64,000 nt of DNA, from the NCBI GenBank assembly GCA_944322345.1, contig CALUOO010000004.1, positions 62,001 through 126,000 on the forward strand. The letters are read 5' to 3'. This document shows, one piece after another, positions 43,260-52,748 of this stretch. Both the position numbers and the translations under genes were made by a program. This DNA comes from an uncultured Bacteroides sp. (GTDB lineage Bacteria; Bacteroidota; Bacteroidia; Bacteroidales; Bacteroidaceae). Under the pieces are notes generated by a model. The model searched no databases. It was not told the origin of the DNA and saw only the letters and a program-made list of their open reading frames with translations. The stretch's first letter is position 1. Each line of letters starts with the position of its first letter.

Positions 43260-43267
43260 CAAATTTA
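43260..43267 (-). promoter_or_regulatory. -7 box for leuS
   Basis: Minus-strand TAAATTTG matches TAnnTTTG, 52 bp before the ATG. No clear -33. No T-box or leader peptide is seen. Confidence 0.5.
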
Positions 43268-43336
43268 CATGTTTATTTTCAGATAACCACGCGCAGAATA
43301 GGCTTATATAGAGATGAGAATCAAAAAAATATCGTA

Positions 43337-43344
43337 TATATTTG
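43337..43344 (+). promoter_or_regulatory. -7 box for the BNR exo-glycosidase
   Basis: TATATTTG matches TAnnTTTG, 39 bp before the ATG at 43384. The -33 region is A-rich without TTTG. Confidence 0.45.
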
Positions 43345-43383
43345 TTAGATTTTTGAAGTTATGTTGGCTAAAGCTTTTTATTT

Positions 43384-45087
43384 ATGCGTTTTTGTTTATT
43401 GTTTTTATGCCTGAATTTGTTTTTTCCTTTTACGGTTTACAGCTTCCTTTTTTCAGCTGATTCAGGATGTTCCCGGGCTGTTGCATGCGAGCCGTTGAAC
43501 GGTATCAGGATTGCATGGGATTATAGTACGATGAGAAAAATTGCCCCTAAAGGTGGCTATGCGCGTGCATTACGCCTTACTGACCGTTCTGTTATAGTGG
43601 TTTATGAAAATAGAGAGAAAACTCATACAGAGGTAGTATTTGTACGTAGTTTTGACAATGGGAAAACGTGGAGTAAACCTTATGTCCTTTTTCAGTCTGT
43701 TTGTAAAAATAGCGGATTTAAAGAAAAGGAGACTTGGGTGAATATGTGCAATCCGGAGATCATTCAGCTGAAAAACGGCGATATATTAGCAGCCGTAAAT
43801 TATCGTCCTTGCATACAGGGGATAACACCTTATGCCATTGCTGTCCGTAAAAGTTGTGATAACGGAAAAAGCTGGAGTGATGTGAACGTTATTTATGAAG
43901 CTAAATCCCGTTTTCAGGATGGGTGTTGGGAACCGGCTTTTCTTCAGTTGCCTACCGGTGAGTTGCAGGTATACTTTGCAAATGAGGGAAATTTTATTCA
44001 TTCGGACGAGCAGGAGATATCAGTCATTTCTTCGATGGATAACGGTGAGACATGGGGAAATGTCAGACAAGTTTCATTTAGAGAAGGACATCGTGATGGT
44101 ATGCCTGTAGCTAGGGTAATAGGGAATGAAATAGTGGTGGTTATCGAGGATAACAAGTCTGGCAATTTTCGTCCTTATACCGTACGGACAACGTTGACAG
44201 ATAACTGGTCGTCACCTGTCCTGGCTGATTCTCCTGACAGGGATTATTGCCTGAACAAGCATGTAGAAGATGATATAATAATGGGAGCACCTTATTTGTT
44301 ACAACTTCCTACAGGAGAAACCTTACTCTCTTACCAATCTGATGAAGGAAGAAAAACTGGGGCAAGGTTAAAGGTAATGCAGGTTGCTGTCGGCGATAAA
44401 AACGCACGTCATTTTGAACGTATAACCCAACCTTTCAATTTACTTGAAGATCAGTATTCAATGTGGAATTCTCTTGCCATGTGGGACGATAAAACTGTAG
44501 TGGCTTTAGGCGAAGTAAAATTGGAGAATGTGGCTGCACCTATGTTGATACAAGGACATATCCTTTCGGATATAACGTTGAAGAATAGAAAAATAATGGA
44601 TTATCCTATTTTTGTAGGATCAAAAACAGAAGCTAATGTACAGGTCGGACTGGGTATTGACAGTTGCAGCCTTTATGTCAAATGTAAGGTTATCGATCCG
44701 ACGCCCTATCCTGCAATGTTTGGGACGCAGGCAGGTGATGGAGTCTACCTGTTGATTGATAGCCGGAATTCATCTGTTGCATTGCCCGATAAAGGAACCT
44801 ATAAAATATGGTGCTCATACAGTGGAGAATTTGTTTTCTGGGAAGGGAATTGCGGGCAATGGATACCATTCGATTTTTCCCCTTCGGTAGCGTCTGTTTC
44901 TCATTATGACGGTTATTATGAATTGCAGCTTGTTTTACCTGCAAAGGAGTTTGGTATACAAAAAGGATCAATGAGAATAGGGGCTGGTATTTCAAACTAT
45001 CCGGATATGTGCCATGAAGGAGTAGAATGGCTGGTACATTCGGATGTGGATAAACCGTATACCTGGATGAAAGTGAATATTGAATGA
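43384..45087 (+). CDS. BNR-repeat exo-glycosidase, sialidase superfamily (possibly GH93-like), with C-terminal carbohydrate-binding-type domain
   Basis: 567 residues. An N-terminal signal sequence is followed by a six-bladed propeller. Three Asp-boxes are visible: SFDNGKTW (89-96), SCDNGKSW (157-164) and SMDNGETW (217-224). The strand WEPAFLQLPTGELQVYF recalls the exo-arabinanase/sialidase superfamily. The last ~170 residues (DYPIFVGSKTEANVQVGLGI to the end) look like a CBM9/DOMON-type beta-sandwich. The family cleaves terminal sugars; sialic acid or arabinose cannot be chosen here, and the Arg triad of true sialidases is not established. It precedes the SusCD locus by about 170 bp. Confidence 0.78.
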   Translation: MRFCLLFLCLNLFFPFTVYSFLFSADSGCSRAVACEPLNGIRIAWDYSTMRKIAPKGGYARALRLTDRSVIVVYENREKTHTEVVFVRSFDNGKTWSKPYVLFQSVCKNSGFKEKETWVNMCNPEIIQLKNGDILAAVNYRPCIQGITPYAIAVRKSCDNGKSWSDVNVIYEAKSRFQDGCWEPAFLQLPTGELQVYFANEGNFIHSDEQEISVISSMDNGETWGNVRQVSFREGHRDGMPVARVIGNEIVVVIEDNKSGNFRPYTVRTTLTDNWSSPVLADSPDRDYCLNKHVEDDIIMGAPYLLQLPTGETLLSYQSDEGRKTGARLKVMQVAVGDKNARHFERITQPFNLLEDQYSMWNSLAMWDDKTVVALGEVKLENVAAPMLIQGHILSDITLKNRKIMDYPIFVGSKTEANVQVGLGIDSCSLYVKCKVIDPTPYPAMFGTQAGDGVYLLIDSRNSSVALPDKGTYKIWCSYSGEFVFWEGNCGQWIPFDFSPSVASVSHYDGYYELQLVLPAKEFGIQKGSMRIGAGISNYPDMCHEGVEWLVHSDVDKPYTWMKVNIE

Positions 45088-45207
45088 ATGTCGGGAAAAA
45101 TGTAAAAGCAATTTGTAGTATTGAATGTATAAAATGAAAGTCAGATACGGTTATTTCTTATAAAAACGATTTCTATTAGTAATATGAATAATAATCAGGA
45201 ACAGATT

Positions 45208-45239
45208 TTTGTGATTTTCTGAAATATATGCTTCATTTG
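45208..45239 (+). promoter_or_regulatory. Promoter of the sigma-FecR-SusCD locus
   Basis: -33 TTTG (45208-45211), 20-bp spacer, -7 TTCATTTG (45232-45239; one mismatch to TAnnTTTG). The ATG follows at 45258, leaving a short leader. Confidence 0.6.
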
Positions 45240-45257
45240 CAATGAAATTGGGCTGAT

Positions 45258-45827
45258 ATGGATTTTTTTGACACTAACAACAGGCAAGATATAACGCAAT
45301 TATATGAATCGTATCAAGATTCTTTAATTACGTTTGCCAAGGGTTATGTCATGAGAGATGATGTTGCACAGGATTTAGTGCAGGAAGCATTCATACGTTT
45401 GTGGGAAAAAAAAGTATCATTTCCTTCGGAGGCGGCTTTGCGGTCTTATTTGTTCACCTCTGTAAAAAATCTTTCGTTTGATTATCTGAAACATCAGAAT
45501 GTAGTTGACCATTACACGGAGACCTATCTGAAAGAATTGTCGTTATCGTCGTCTGTCGACGAGTCTTTTGATAAAGAAGTCATGGATCTTTTGTTTATGC
45601 TAATAGACAGATTGTCGGACCGTTGCAGAGAGGTTTTTCTGTTGTATATGGATGGATACAGCACTGTTGAGATTGCCGATAAGTTAGGACTTTCCGTAGA
45701 TACGGTGAGGACACACAAGAAAAAAGCAATGAAGTCTTTTCGGACTTATTTTAAGGATATCAAAGACCGGAAACAAAAAAAATCTCTTTTCCTTTTTATT
45801 TTTTTTAGATTATTGTACCCAATTTGA
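45258..45827 (+). CDS. ECF-type sigma-70 factor (FecI-like)
   Basis: 189 residues. Region 2 (LYESYQDSLITFAKGYV through DLVQEAFIRLWEKK) and region 4 with its helix-turn-helix (LSDRCREVFLLYMDGYSTVE, LGLSVDTVRTHKKKAM) are clear. It belongs to the Bacteroides ECF group paired with FecR-type anti-sigma factors. It should direct transcription of the downstream SusCD operon when released by the FecR protein 38 bp downstream. The basic tail ends in a hydrophobic stretch (SLFLFIFFRLLYPI), a common but unexplained end. Confidence 0.93.
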   Translation: MDFFDTNNRQDITQLYESYQDSLITFAKGYVMRDDVAQDLVQEAFIRLWEKKVSFPSEAALRSYLFTSVKNLSFDYLKHQNVVDHYTETYLKELSLSSSVDESFDKEVMDLLFMLIDRLSDRCREVFLLYMDGYSTVEIADKLGLSVDTVRTHKKKAMKSFRTYFKDIKDRKQKKSLFLFIFFRLLYPI

Positions 45828-45865
45828 GCATTTCTGTCGTTTTAATAATAAAACGATAGGAAAAG

Positions 45866-46969
45866 ATGAACGAAAAAGAACTTCTGGTAAAATATATTCT
45901 GGGCATTTTAACTGACGAAGAAAAACAGCAGTTAGACCGTTGGGCAGAGGAACCGGCGCATGCTTTGTATCTTGAAGAATTAAAAAAGAGAAACAATTAC
46001 AGTGATTTATACCGTGAATATAAGCGGAGTCATCCCGATTTGAGAATAAAACGGTTCAGATGGAAGTCGCTCTTGTGGAGAGCTGCCTGCTGCATTATTC
46101 CCATTTTTGTAATATTGGGGATATACATGGGATGGCATTCTGCTGAAAAAGAGATTCTGATAAAGCCGGGAACCTCGAAAGCCATATTGTTCCTTGATCA
46201 GGCAACAAAGGTAGAGCTGGGCAATTCGAAAGAATTTGCCTGGATCCGTATCAATCAGATGGAGATAGCAGCCGAACAACAGGGCACATTAAATTATCAA
46301 CATCCCTTCAAGCAGGACATCCACCAATATAATACATTGCAGACTCCACGGGGAGGAGAATACCGGGTGATACTGGAAGACGGCACACGCATACACTTGA
46401 ATTCCTTATCTACACTCTCTTATCCTGTCTGTTTTGAGAGGGATAACAGAACCGTTGAACTTTCGGGAGAGGCCTATTTTGAGGTTGCAAAAGATGCTGA
46501 CCGTCCTTTTCTGGTAAAAGTAGGCGACATGCTGGTGAGACAATATGGAACTAAATTCAGCATCACGGCACGCTCCGGAAAGAATCCCACTGTAGCTCTC
46601 GAAGAGGGAGAAATCGGTATTACAGTTCCGGGAAAAGAGGAGTGCAGATTGAAAAGTGGAGATGTAGCAGTGTGGAATAAAGATAATTCGGAGTTGAGAA
46701 TTACATCGTTAGACAATCTGGAACCATATACTGCCTGGCATCAGGCTCGTTTCGTATTTGATAACGAATCGCTGTATGAGATAATGCAGACTCTTTCGTT
46801 GTGGTACGACATGGATATACAGTTTGAGAATGAACAGCTTTCCAAGTTGCGTTTTACCGGTAGCGTAGGGCGTTATGAAAACATTAATATTCTTTTGGAC
46901 GCTATAGAAGAGACCTCTAATGTAAAGTTTAAAAAGGAAGGAAGTAAAATAACAATTGTGAACAAATAA
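45866..46969 (+). CDS. FecR-type anti-sigma factor
   Basis: 367 residues. The cytoplasmic N-terminal ~70 residues (sigma-binding) lead into a single membrane helix (residues 73-90). The periplasmic FecR domain (LQTPRGGEYRVILEDGTRIH, VELSGEAYFEVAKD) comes next, with a C-terminal DUF4974 domain (FVFDNESLYEIMQTLSLWYD, LRFTGSVGRYENINILLDAI). It senses substrate loading of the SusC-like transporter through the STN domain and controls the sigma factor encoded just before it. SusC starts 9 bp after the stop. Confidence 0.94.
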   Translation: MNEKELLVKYILGILTDEEKQQLDRWAEEPAHALYLEELKKRNNYSDLYREYKRSHPDLRIKRFRWKSLLWRAACCIIPIFVILGIYMGWHSAEKEILIKPGTSKAILFLDQATKVELGNSKEFAWIRINQMEIAAEQQGTLNYQHPFKQDIHQYNTLQTPRGGEYRVILEDGTRIHLNSLSTLSYPVCFERDNRTVELSGEAYFEVAKDADRPFLVKVGDMLVRQYGTKFSITARSGKNPTVALEEGEIGITVPGKEECRLKSGDVAVWNKDNSELRITSLDNLEPYTAWHQARFVFDNESLYEIMQTLSLWYDMDIQFENEQLSKLRFTGSVGRYENINILLDAIEETSNVKFKKEGSKITIVNK

Positions 46970-46978
46970 TGGAATGTA

Positions 46979-49900
46979 ATGGAAAGAAACACTGAAAAAT
47001 GGAAACCAATGTGGATAATAGCTTTGGTTTCGGTGTTTTTGTTATGCCAGCCGGTAGAGATGGTAGCAGCAAAAACTACTTCATATGAAGTAAATTTATC
47101 TTTGGATAAAGAAAAAAACGTGACTTTAGATTTAAAGGAAGCGACGGTAAAAGACCTGTTCGATGCTATTCACCGGCAGACAGGGCTGGATTTCGTATAC
47201 AATACGGAACAGATGTCAGCAATGCCTCCTATTACGGTTTCTGCCAAGAATGAGTCGGTAGAAAAATTGTTGGGCAGAGTGTTTGTCGGCAAAGGATTTT
47301 CCTTTAAGAGAAGCGGGAACATGATAACAGTTACTAAGGCTGACAATCAGAATGTTGCCAATTCTCATTCTTCCCTTCAGGGACAACGTCCGAAAACTGG
47401 TAAAACAATTTCCGGAATCGTAGTTTACGAGGAAGATGGTTCGCCGGTGGTTGGAGCTACTGTCAAAGTAGTGGGTAAGGAAATAGGAACGGCTACTGAC
47501 CTCGATGGAAGGTTTGAGTTCAAACAGTCCGATGTTGCTGTCGGCGAGCAAATCCAGATCTCCTATATAGGTATGGAGACACAGGTGGTTGCAGCATCCA
47601 GCAGTATGAAAGTCATGTTAAAGTCGGATACCCACGAACTGAAGGACGTGGTGATTACAGGTATTTTTAAGAAAGCAAAAGAGAGTTATACCGGTGCAGT
47701 TTCAACAATCAGCGAAAAGCAGTTGGACATGTATAAAGGACAGAACCTTTTGCAGACCTTAAAGAACATTGATGCTTCTATCAACTTTCAGGTCAACAAT
47801 CTGGCCGGTAGCAATCCGAATAATCTGCCTCAGATCAATATCCGTGGCAATTCTTCTCTTCCGATGAGTGTTCAGGAGTTTAATGAGACAGCTTCCAACT
47901 CGGTCAATACGCCGCTCATCATTATGGATGGTTTCGAAATCTCGTTGGAGAAGTTGATGGACTACAACGATGAAGAGATTGAGAGCATCAACATTCTGAA
48001 AGATGCTGCTGCCACAGCCATTTACGGTTCACGCGGTTCAAACGGAGTAATTGTGATTGTGACCAAGCAGCCGGAAGCCGGACGTTTGCGTGTCAATGCA
48101 GAAGTGGGTATCGATATGGAAGTGCCCGACCTTACTTCGTATGATATGCTGAATGCAGCAGAAAAACTGAGTCTGGAGAATTCTTTGGGACTCTATCATT
48201 CCAATAATCCTTCTACGGATTTGGAATATCAGGCTATTTACAACAAGCGTCTGCGCAGTGTGCTTTCCGGTCAGAGCACCGACTGGCTGCACAAGCCTGT
48301 CCGCACAGGAGTCGGTTCTCATTATAACATTCGTCTGGAGGGAGGTAGTGATGAATTCCGTTGGAGTACGACAGCTAATTATAAGAATGTAGAAGGAGCC
48401 ATGAAGAACTCGGGACGTAGCACCTTTAACGGTTCTATCACTTTGATGTATTCCAAGAAGAATGTGATATTCAGAAACTATACCTCTTACGGCATCACAC
48501 GTGCGCGTGAGAGCAATTACGGATCTTTCAGCGATTACGTTGCCCAGCAGCCATACAATTCTCCTTATGACGAGAATGGGGAAATTACCCGTTATTTTGA
48601 AAATTTCTATGGCACCGGACGTGGCTATGGAGAATTCAATCCTCTTTATGACGCCTCATTGAAGTCGTTTGACAAGAACGGTTACGAGGAGATTACCAAC
48701 AATTTTTCTGTAGAATGGAATATTCTGGAAGGGCTGACTTTCAGAGGACAGTTGGGTATTTCTTCGACCAACGACCATAGCGACACTTTCCTGTCGCCGA
48801 AGAGCTCATACTTTACGGTCGATATAGATACTGCTCCCGAATATAGTACGGACGAAGGTTTTCTCCGTCGCGGATCGTATACATATGGCACGGGAAAGAC
48901 CTATAATTATAGTGGAAATGCTACTCTTTCATACAGCAAGGTCTTTAAAGAGAAGCATCAGTTGTATGTAGGTTTGGATTATTCTATACGGGAGACGAAA
49001 TCGGATACTTATCTGTTCCAGTTGGAAGGATTTACCAACGAGAATATGAATTCCATCGGCAATGCACGTCAGTATGCCGAGAATTCCATTCCTTCGAGTG
49101 CAACCAATCATACGCGTATGCTGGGCTTTACAAGCAATGCCAACTATATTTACGACGGTCGCTATTATGTGGATTTGTCTTACCGCATTGACGGAAGTTC
49201 CACTTTTGGGGCAGACAAGAAATATGCACCATTCTGGAGCACCGGTATCGGATGGAATATCCATAATGAGAAATTCATGTCAGAGAATCCTCTGCTGAAT
49301 ATCTTGCGGCTGAAGCTATCGTATGGACAGACCGGTTCGCAGCAGGGATCAGGGTCGGGAGCATCTACCCTTTATAAATACCAGACCAACAATAAGTATA
49401 TGAATTGGACAGGAGCTGTTCTGCAGGAGTGGGGTAACCCGCGTCTGACATGGCAGACGACAGACGAGTTCAATGTCGGTGCAGAGTTCGGACTTTGGAA
49501 CGGACGGGTACGCGGTGAATTCAACTTTTATACGAAAACAACTTCAAATCTGCTTTCGAGCATGAATCTGCCGTTGTCAATGGGATTCCCCTCTTATATA
49601 GCCAATATCGGTGAGGTGAAGAACCGTGGATGGGAGGCATCCTTGAGTGCATACATCATACGCGACCACGAGAAAGAGCTTAACTGGATGATAACAGGAC
49701 AGCTGGTATACAACAAGAACTGGATATCCAAGCTTTCGGAAGCTATCAAGAAGCAGAATGAGACAATGCTGCAAAGCGATGATTATGACGTAGCTAATTT
49801 GTTTTACGAAGACAGACCGCAAAATGCGATTTATGCAGTGCGTTCACTTGGCATCGACCCGAGTACGGGTAACGAAATCTTCCTTGACAAGGATGGCAAT

Positions 49901-50410
49901 GTGACAGATACATGGAAAGCCGGCGATAAGGTCTACTTAGGATCTGCCGATCCGTTGTATCGTGGAAACCTCAGTTCGATGTTGATGTGGAAAGGGTTTA
50001 CGCTGAACGTATCCTTCGGCTACTACTGGGGCGGAAAGATGTATAACGAAACACTGATGGACAGAGTGGAAGTTACTTTGGGCGACCTGACAACTTCCAA
50101 TGTAGACAGACGTGTATACACCGACCGCTGGACGAAACCGGGCGACGTTGCATTCTTCAAGAAGATAGACAACGACCGCACCCGTGCCACATCCCGTTTT
50201 GTGATGGACAACAATGTTCTTGAGTTGCAGTCAGTCAGCTTGCAGTATAAGTGGGACAACAACTGGATTCGCCGGTATACGGGAGCACAGTCTGTAACGT
50301 TCGGGGTGAACATGTCCGATTTGTTCCACTGGTCTACTGTCAAGATGGAACGTGGTACCAATTATCCTTATTCCCGTAACATTCAGGGAAGTATGAAACT
50401 TGTATTTTAA
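46979..50410 (+). CDS. SusC/RagA-type TonB-dependent transporter with STN domain
   Basis: 1143 residues. Signal peptide, then an STN (secretin/TonB short N-terminal) domain at residues ~50-115 (LKEATVKDLFDAIHRQTGLD, SVEKLLGRVFVGKG) that contacts FecR. A carboxypeptidase-regulatory-like domain follows (ISGIVVYEEDGSPVVGATVK), then the plug (LPQINIRGNSSLPMSVQEF, ILKDAAATAIYGSRGSNGVI) and a 22-strand barrel ending MKLVF. It imports a ligand captured by the SusD protein. No glycosidase or polysaccharide lyase accompanies it, so the ligand (glycan, peptide or other) is unknown. Confidence 0.95.
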   Translation: MERNTEKWKPMWIIALVSVFLLCQPVEMVAAKTTSYEVNLSLDKEKNVTLDLKEATVKDLFDAIHRQTGLDFVYNTEQMSAMPPITVSAKNESVEKLLGRVFVGKGFSFKRSGNMITVTKADNQNVANSHSSLQGQRPKTGKTISGIVVYEEDGSPVVGATVKVVGKEIGTATDLDGRFEFKQSDVAVGEQIQISYIGMETQVVAASSSMKVMLKSDTHELKDVVITGIFKKAKESYTGAVSTISEKQLDMYKGQNLLQTLKNIDASINFQVNNLAGSNPNNLPQINIRGNSSLPMSVQEFNETASNSVNTPLIIMDGFEISLEKLMDYNDEEIESINILKDAAATAIYGSRGSNGVIVIVTKQPEAGRLRVNAEVGIDMEVPDLTSYDMLNAAEKLSLENSLGLYHSNNPSTDLEYQAIYNKRLRSVLSGQSTDWLHKPVRTGVGSHYNIRLEGGSDEFRWSTTANYKNVEGAMKNSGRSTFNGSITLMYSKKNVIFRNYTSYGITRARESNYGSFSDYVAQQPYNSPYDENGEITRYFENFYGTGRGYGEFNPLYDASLKSFDKNGYEEITNNFSVEWNILEGLTFRGQLGISSTNDHSDTFLSPKSSYFTVDIDTAPEYSTDEGFLRRGSYTYGTGKTYNYSGNATLSYSKVFKEKHQLYVGLDYSIRETKSDTYLFQLEGFTNENMNSIGNARQYAENSIPSSATNHTRMLGFTSNANYIYDGRYYVDLSYRIDGSSTFGADKKYAPFWSTGIGWNIHNEKFMSENPLLNILRLKLSYGQTGSQQGSGSGASTLYKYQTNNKYMNWTGAVLQEWGNPRLTWQTTDEFNVGAEFGLWNGRVRGEFNFYTKTTSNLLSSMNLPLSMGFPSYIANIGEVKNRGWEASLSAYIIRDHEKELNWMITGQLVYNKNWISKLSEAIKKQNETMLQSDDYDVANLFYEDRPQNAIYAVRSLGIDPSTGNEIFLDKDGNVTDTWKAGDKVYLGSADPLYRGNLSSMLMWKGFTLNVSFGYYWGGKMYNETLMDRVEVTLGDLTTSNVDRRVYTDRWTKPGDVAFFKKIDNDRTRATSRFVMDNNVLELQSVSLQYKWDNNWIRRYTGAQSVTFGVNMSDLFHWSTVKMERGTNYPYSRNIQGSMKLVF

Positions 50411-50431
50411 ATAGATTATAAAGAGATTTTT

Positions 50432-51922
50432 ATGAGAAAAGTATATATATTGCTATGCACGGTGTTTGCTCTTGGGGTGTCTTCCTGCAGTGATTGGCTG
50501 GATGTGCGTCCGGAGACGGAGCAAAAGGATAAAGATATGTTTTCCACCTACGACGGATTCTGCGATGCTCTGACTGGATGCTACATGTCGCTGGCAAGTC
50601 AGGAGATATATGGCGAGCGGCTGACCATGACGCACATAGAATCGTTGGCAAATCTGTGGCACATGCCCAGTTCTCTGTCGGAAACCAACCGGCAGGCAGA
50701 TTGGGTGTTGAAGCATCACGAATACACTTCCACGTACGCCGAAGATGCCATAGAGACCATATATGCCAAGCTGTTCAATGTGGTGGTACAGGCAAACATG
50801 ATCATTAAGAATATAGACGAAAGGGGCGAACAGGTTATCTTGGATCCCGATATACGTTCGGTGATACAGGGAGAGGCCTACGCCATTCGTGCGTATTGTC
50901 AGCTGGATATATTGCGACTGTTCGGTCAGGTGCCGCAAGGTGTGCAGAAAGTGGAACTTCCGTATTCCGAGACAACTTCCATCTACGAAGTTCCTGCCTA
51001 TTATGATTTTGACTCGTATGTAGGCAAGCTGGAATATGATTTGCAGAAAGCCATGTCGTTGCTGAAAGACAAGGATCCGGTTTTTGAAATGTCGTTTGAC
51101 GAGCTCAACAGCGGTGGGACAGCAGGAGTTGATGAGTTTATGCTGTATCGTCAGTCACGTCTGAATTACTGGGCTGTAAAGGCGCTTGAGGCAAGAATGT
51201 ATTTGTATATAGGCAACAGAGAGAAGGCCAACAAAGCCGCCATGGAGGTGATCGATGCCAAGTTGGACGGACAGCCCGTGATGACAATGAGCGGAGTGAA
51301 CGACTTTGCCCTTGGCTACAAGCTTTGTCCTTCCGAGTGTCTGTTCTATCTGAGCAAGTACAATGTGCTGACCTACTCGCAAGCCTTCCTGATTGGCGGT
51401 AATACAAGAGTCACTTATGACAGCCGCTCACATCTGGTGCTGACTTCTGCCATGTTTGACGAGCTGTATGACGGGCAGAACATAAACTCGCACAACCGCT
51501 ACTGGAACATCTGGAACCGTGAAGTGGAGTATGGCGGCAACACTTATGTGGCTACTACCAAGTATTATTGGAATCAGGACAATGTAACTTCTCCGATGCT
51601 GCATTATCAGATAATTCCTATGCTCCGCATGTCTGAGGTTTATCTGATAGCCCTCGAGACAACGGATGTGCTCGATGATGCCAACCGCTTGTATCAGTCT
51701 TACATGCAGGCACATTCTGTTTCCGACATGGCAGACTTTACTACGCTGGAGGAGGTGAAACCATTTATTATCGGTGAGTATAGGCGTGAGTTTATTGCCG
51801 AAGGTCAGATGTTTTATACTTATAAGCGTACAGCCACCCGTGATATGATGTGGTGTGACGATCCTATGGAGGAACAGGATTATATTTTGCCTCTTCCTCG
51901 CACCGAATATAATCCGAATTAA
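50432..51922 (+). CDS. SusD/RagB-type ligand-binding outer-membrane lipoprotein
   Basis: 496 residues. Signal peptide with lipobox VSSCSDW (Cys19). The SusD start DWLDVRPETEQKDKDMF and the TPR-like helices (AYAIRAYCQLDILRLFGQVP; NYWAVKALEARMYLYIGNRE) are typical. The C-terminal element RMSEVYLIALE plus RREFIAEGQMFYTYKR completes the fold. It caps the SusC barrel and captures the ligand at the cell surface. The gene begins 21 bp after SusC and 14 bp before DUF4843. Confidence 0.95.
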   Translation: MRKVYILLCTVFALGVSSCSDWLDVRPETEQKDKDMFSTYDGFCDALTGCYMSLASQEIYGERLTMTHIESLANLWHMPSSLSETNRQADWVLKHHEYTSTYAEDAIETIYAKLFNVVVQANMIIKNIDERGEQVILDPDIRSVIQGEAYAIRAYCQLDILRLFGQVPQGVQKVELPYSETTSIYEVPAYYDFDSYVGKLEYDLQKAMSLLKDKDPVFEMSFDELNSGGTAGVDEFMLYRQSRLNYWAVKALEARMYLYIGNREKANKAAMEVIDAKLDGQPVMTMSGVNDFALGYKLCPSECLFYLSKYNVLTYSQAFLIGGNTRVTYDSRSHLVLTSAMFDELYDGQNINSHNRYWNIWNREVEYGGNTYVATTKYYWNQDNVTSPMLHYQIIPMLRMSEVYLIALETTDVLDDANRLYQSYMQAHSVSDMADFTTLEEVKPFIIGEYRREFIAEGQMFYTYKRTATRDMMWCDDPMEEQDYILPLPRTEYNPN

Positions 51923-51936
51923 AAAACATTACACTT

Positions 51937-52737
51937 ATGAAGAAGTTGAATCAGATCTGGATAGGCTGTATGCTGTTGCTGCTGGCAGCCTCTTGTGAAC
52001 AGAATTTAGAACCATATAGCAATGCCGACTGCTGGCTTAATTTTGTCTTCTACGATAATTCGGGCGATCCTGTGACTTCTGCCGAGGTTGACGATGCAAT
52101 GAAGCAGAGCACCTATTCGTTTGTGACAGCCAGTGTGGCCGCAGGCGAGGAACTTACTACGGGTGTTGTAGAGGTAGAGGTATCTACAATGGGATTCTTG
52201 TCGGACAAAGACCGTCCGGTGACGCTGAAACAGGTGCTGACAGGCAACAACGACGCTGTGCCGGGAGTGCACTATGTAGCGTTTGACGATCCCAGTTTTG
52301 TAGCCAAGTGTTACGTCCCTGCCAATCAGAACAAGGCTGTGATACCCATTACCCTGCTGCGCGACGAATCGCTGAAAGACGGCGATGTCACGTTGAAGTT
52401 CACCATCAGCGAGAATGAGTACTTCAAGCCCGGCTATGCGGCTATGGTAGAACGTACCCTCTACATCTCCGACCTGCTGAGCCAGCCTTCGAACTGGCCT
52501 GTTGACTATGTGGGCAACTACGGACCGCTGAAACATCAGTTGCTCATGGAGTGGACCGGAGAAGCATGGGATGAGGCGTATATCACCGAATTGCTGAGTG
52601 GCGACAAAGGCTATCTGACCTATCTCACCCGGTGGTTGAACGAGAAACTGGCCGAAGAAAATGAGAAACGTCTGGAACAGGGATTGGGCGTTTATCAGGA
52701 GAGTGAAGAAGACGGAGGCGAAATAATCACTTTTTAA
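51937..52737 (+). CDS. DUF4843 surface lipoprotein
   Basis: 266 residues. Lipobox AASCEQN (Cys20). A beta-rich N-terminal part (LNFVFYDNSGDPVTSAEVDD, VPGVHYVAFDDP, VIPITLLRDESLKDGDVTLK) matches DUF4843, a family found almost only next to SusCD pairs and PKD-like lipoproteins. The typical late block WPVDYVGNYGPLKHQLLMEWTG is present. It probably sits beside SusCD on the cell surface as an extra ligand-binding or assembly subunit (inferred from context). Confidence 0.88.
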   Translation: MKKLNQIWIGCMLLLLAASCEQNLEPYSNADCWLNFVFYDNSGDPVTSAEVDDAMKQSTYSFVTASVAAGEELTTGVVEVEVSTMGFLSDKDRPVTLKQVLTGNNDAVPGVHYVAFDDPSFVAKCYVPANQNKAVIPITLLRDESLKDGDVTLKFTISENEYFKPGYAAMVERTLYISDLLSQPSNWPVDYVGNYGPLKHQLLMEWTGEAWDEAYITELLSGDKGYLTYLTRWLNEKLAEENEKRLEQGLGVYQESEEDGGEIITF

Positions 52738-52748
52738 ATTGAACGACA

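Noticed and set aside
43384-45087. Definite sialidase (nanH)
   Set aside because: Asp-boxes are clear, but the catalytic Arg triad and Tyr/Glu pair of GH33 could not be placed with confidence, so only the superfamily is named.
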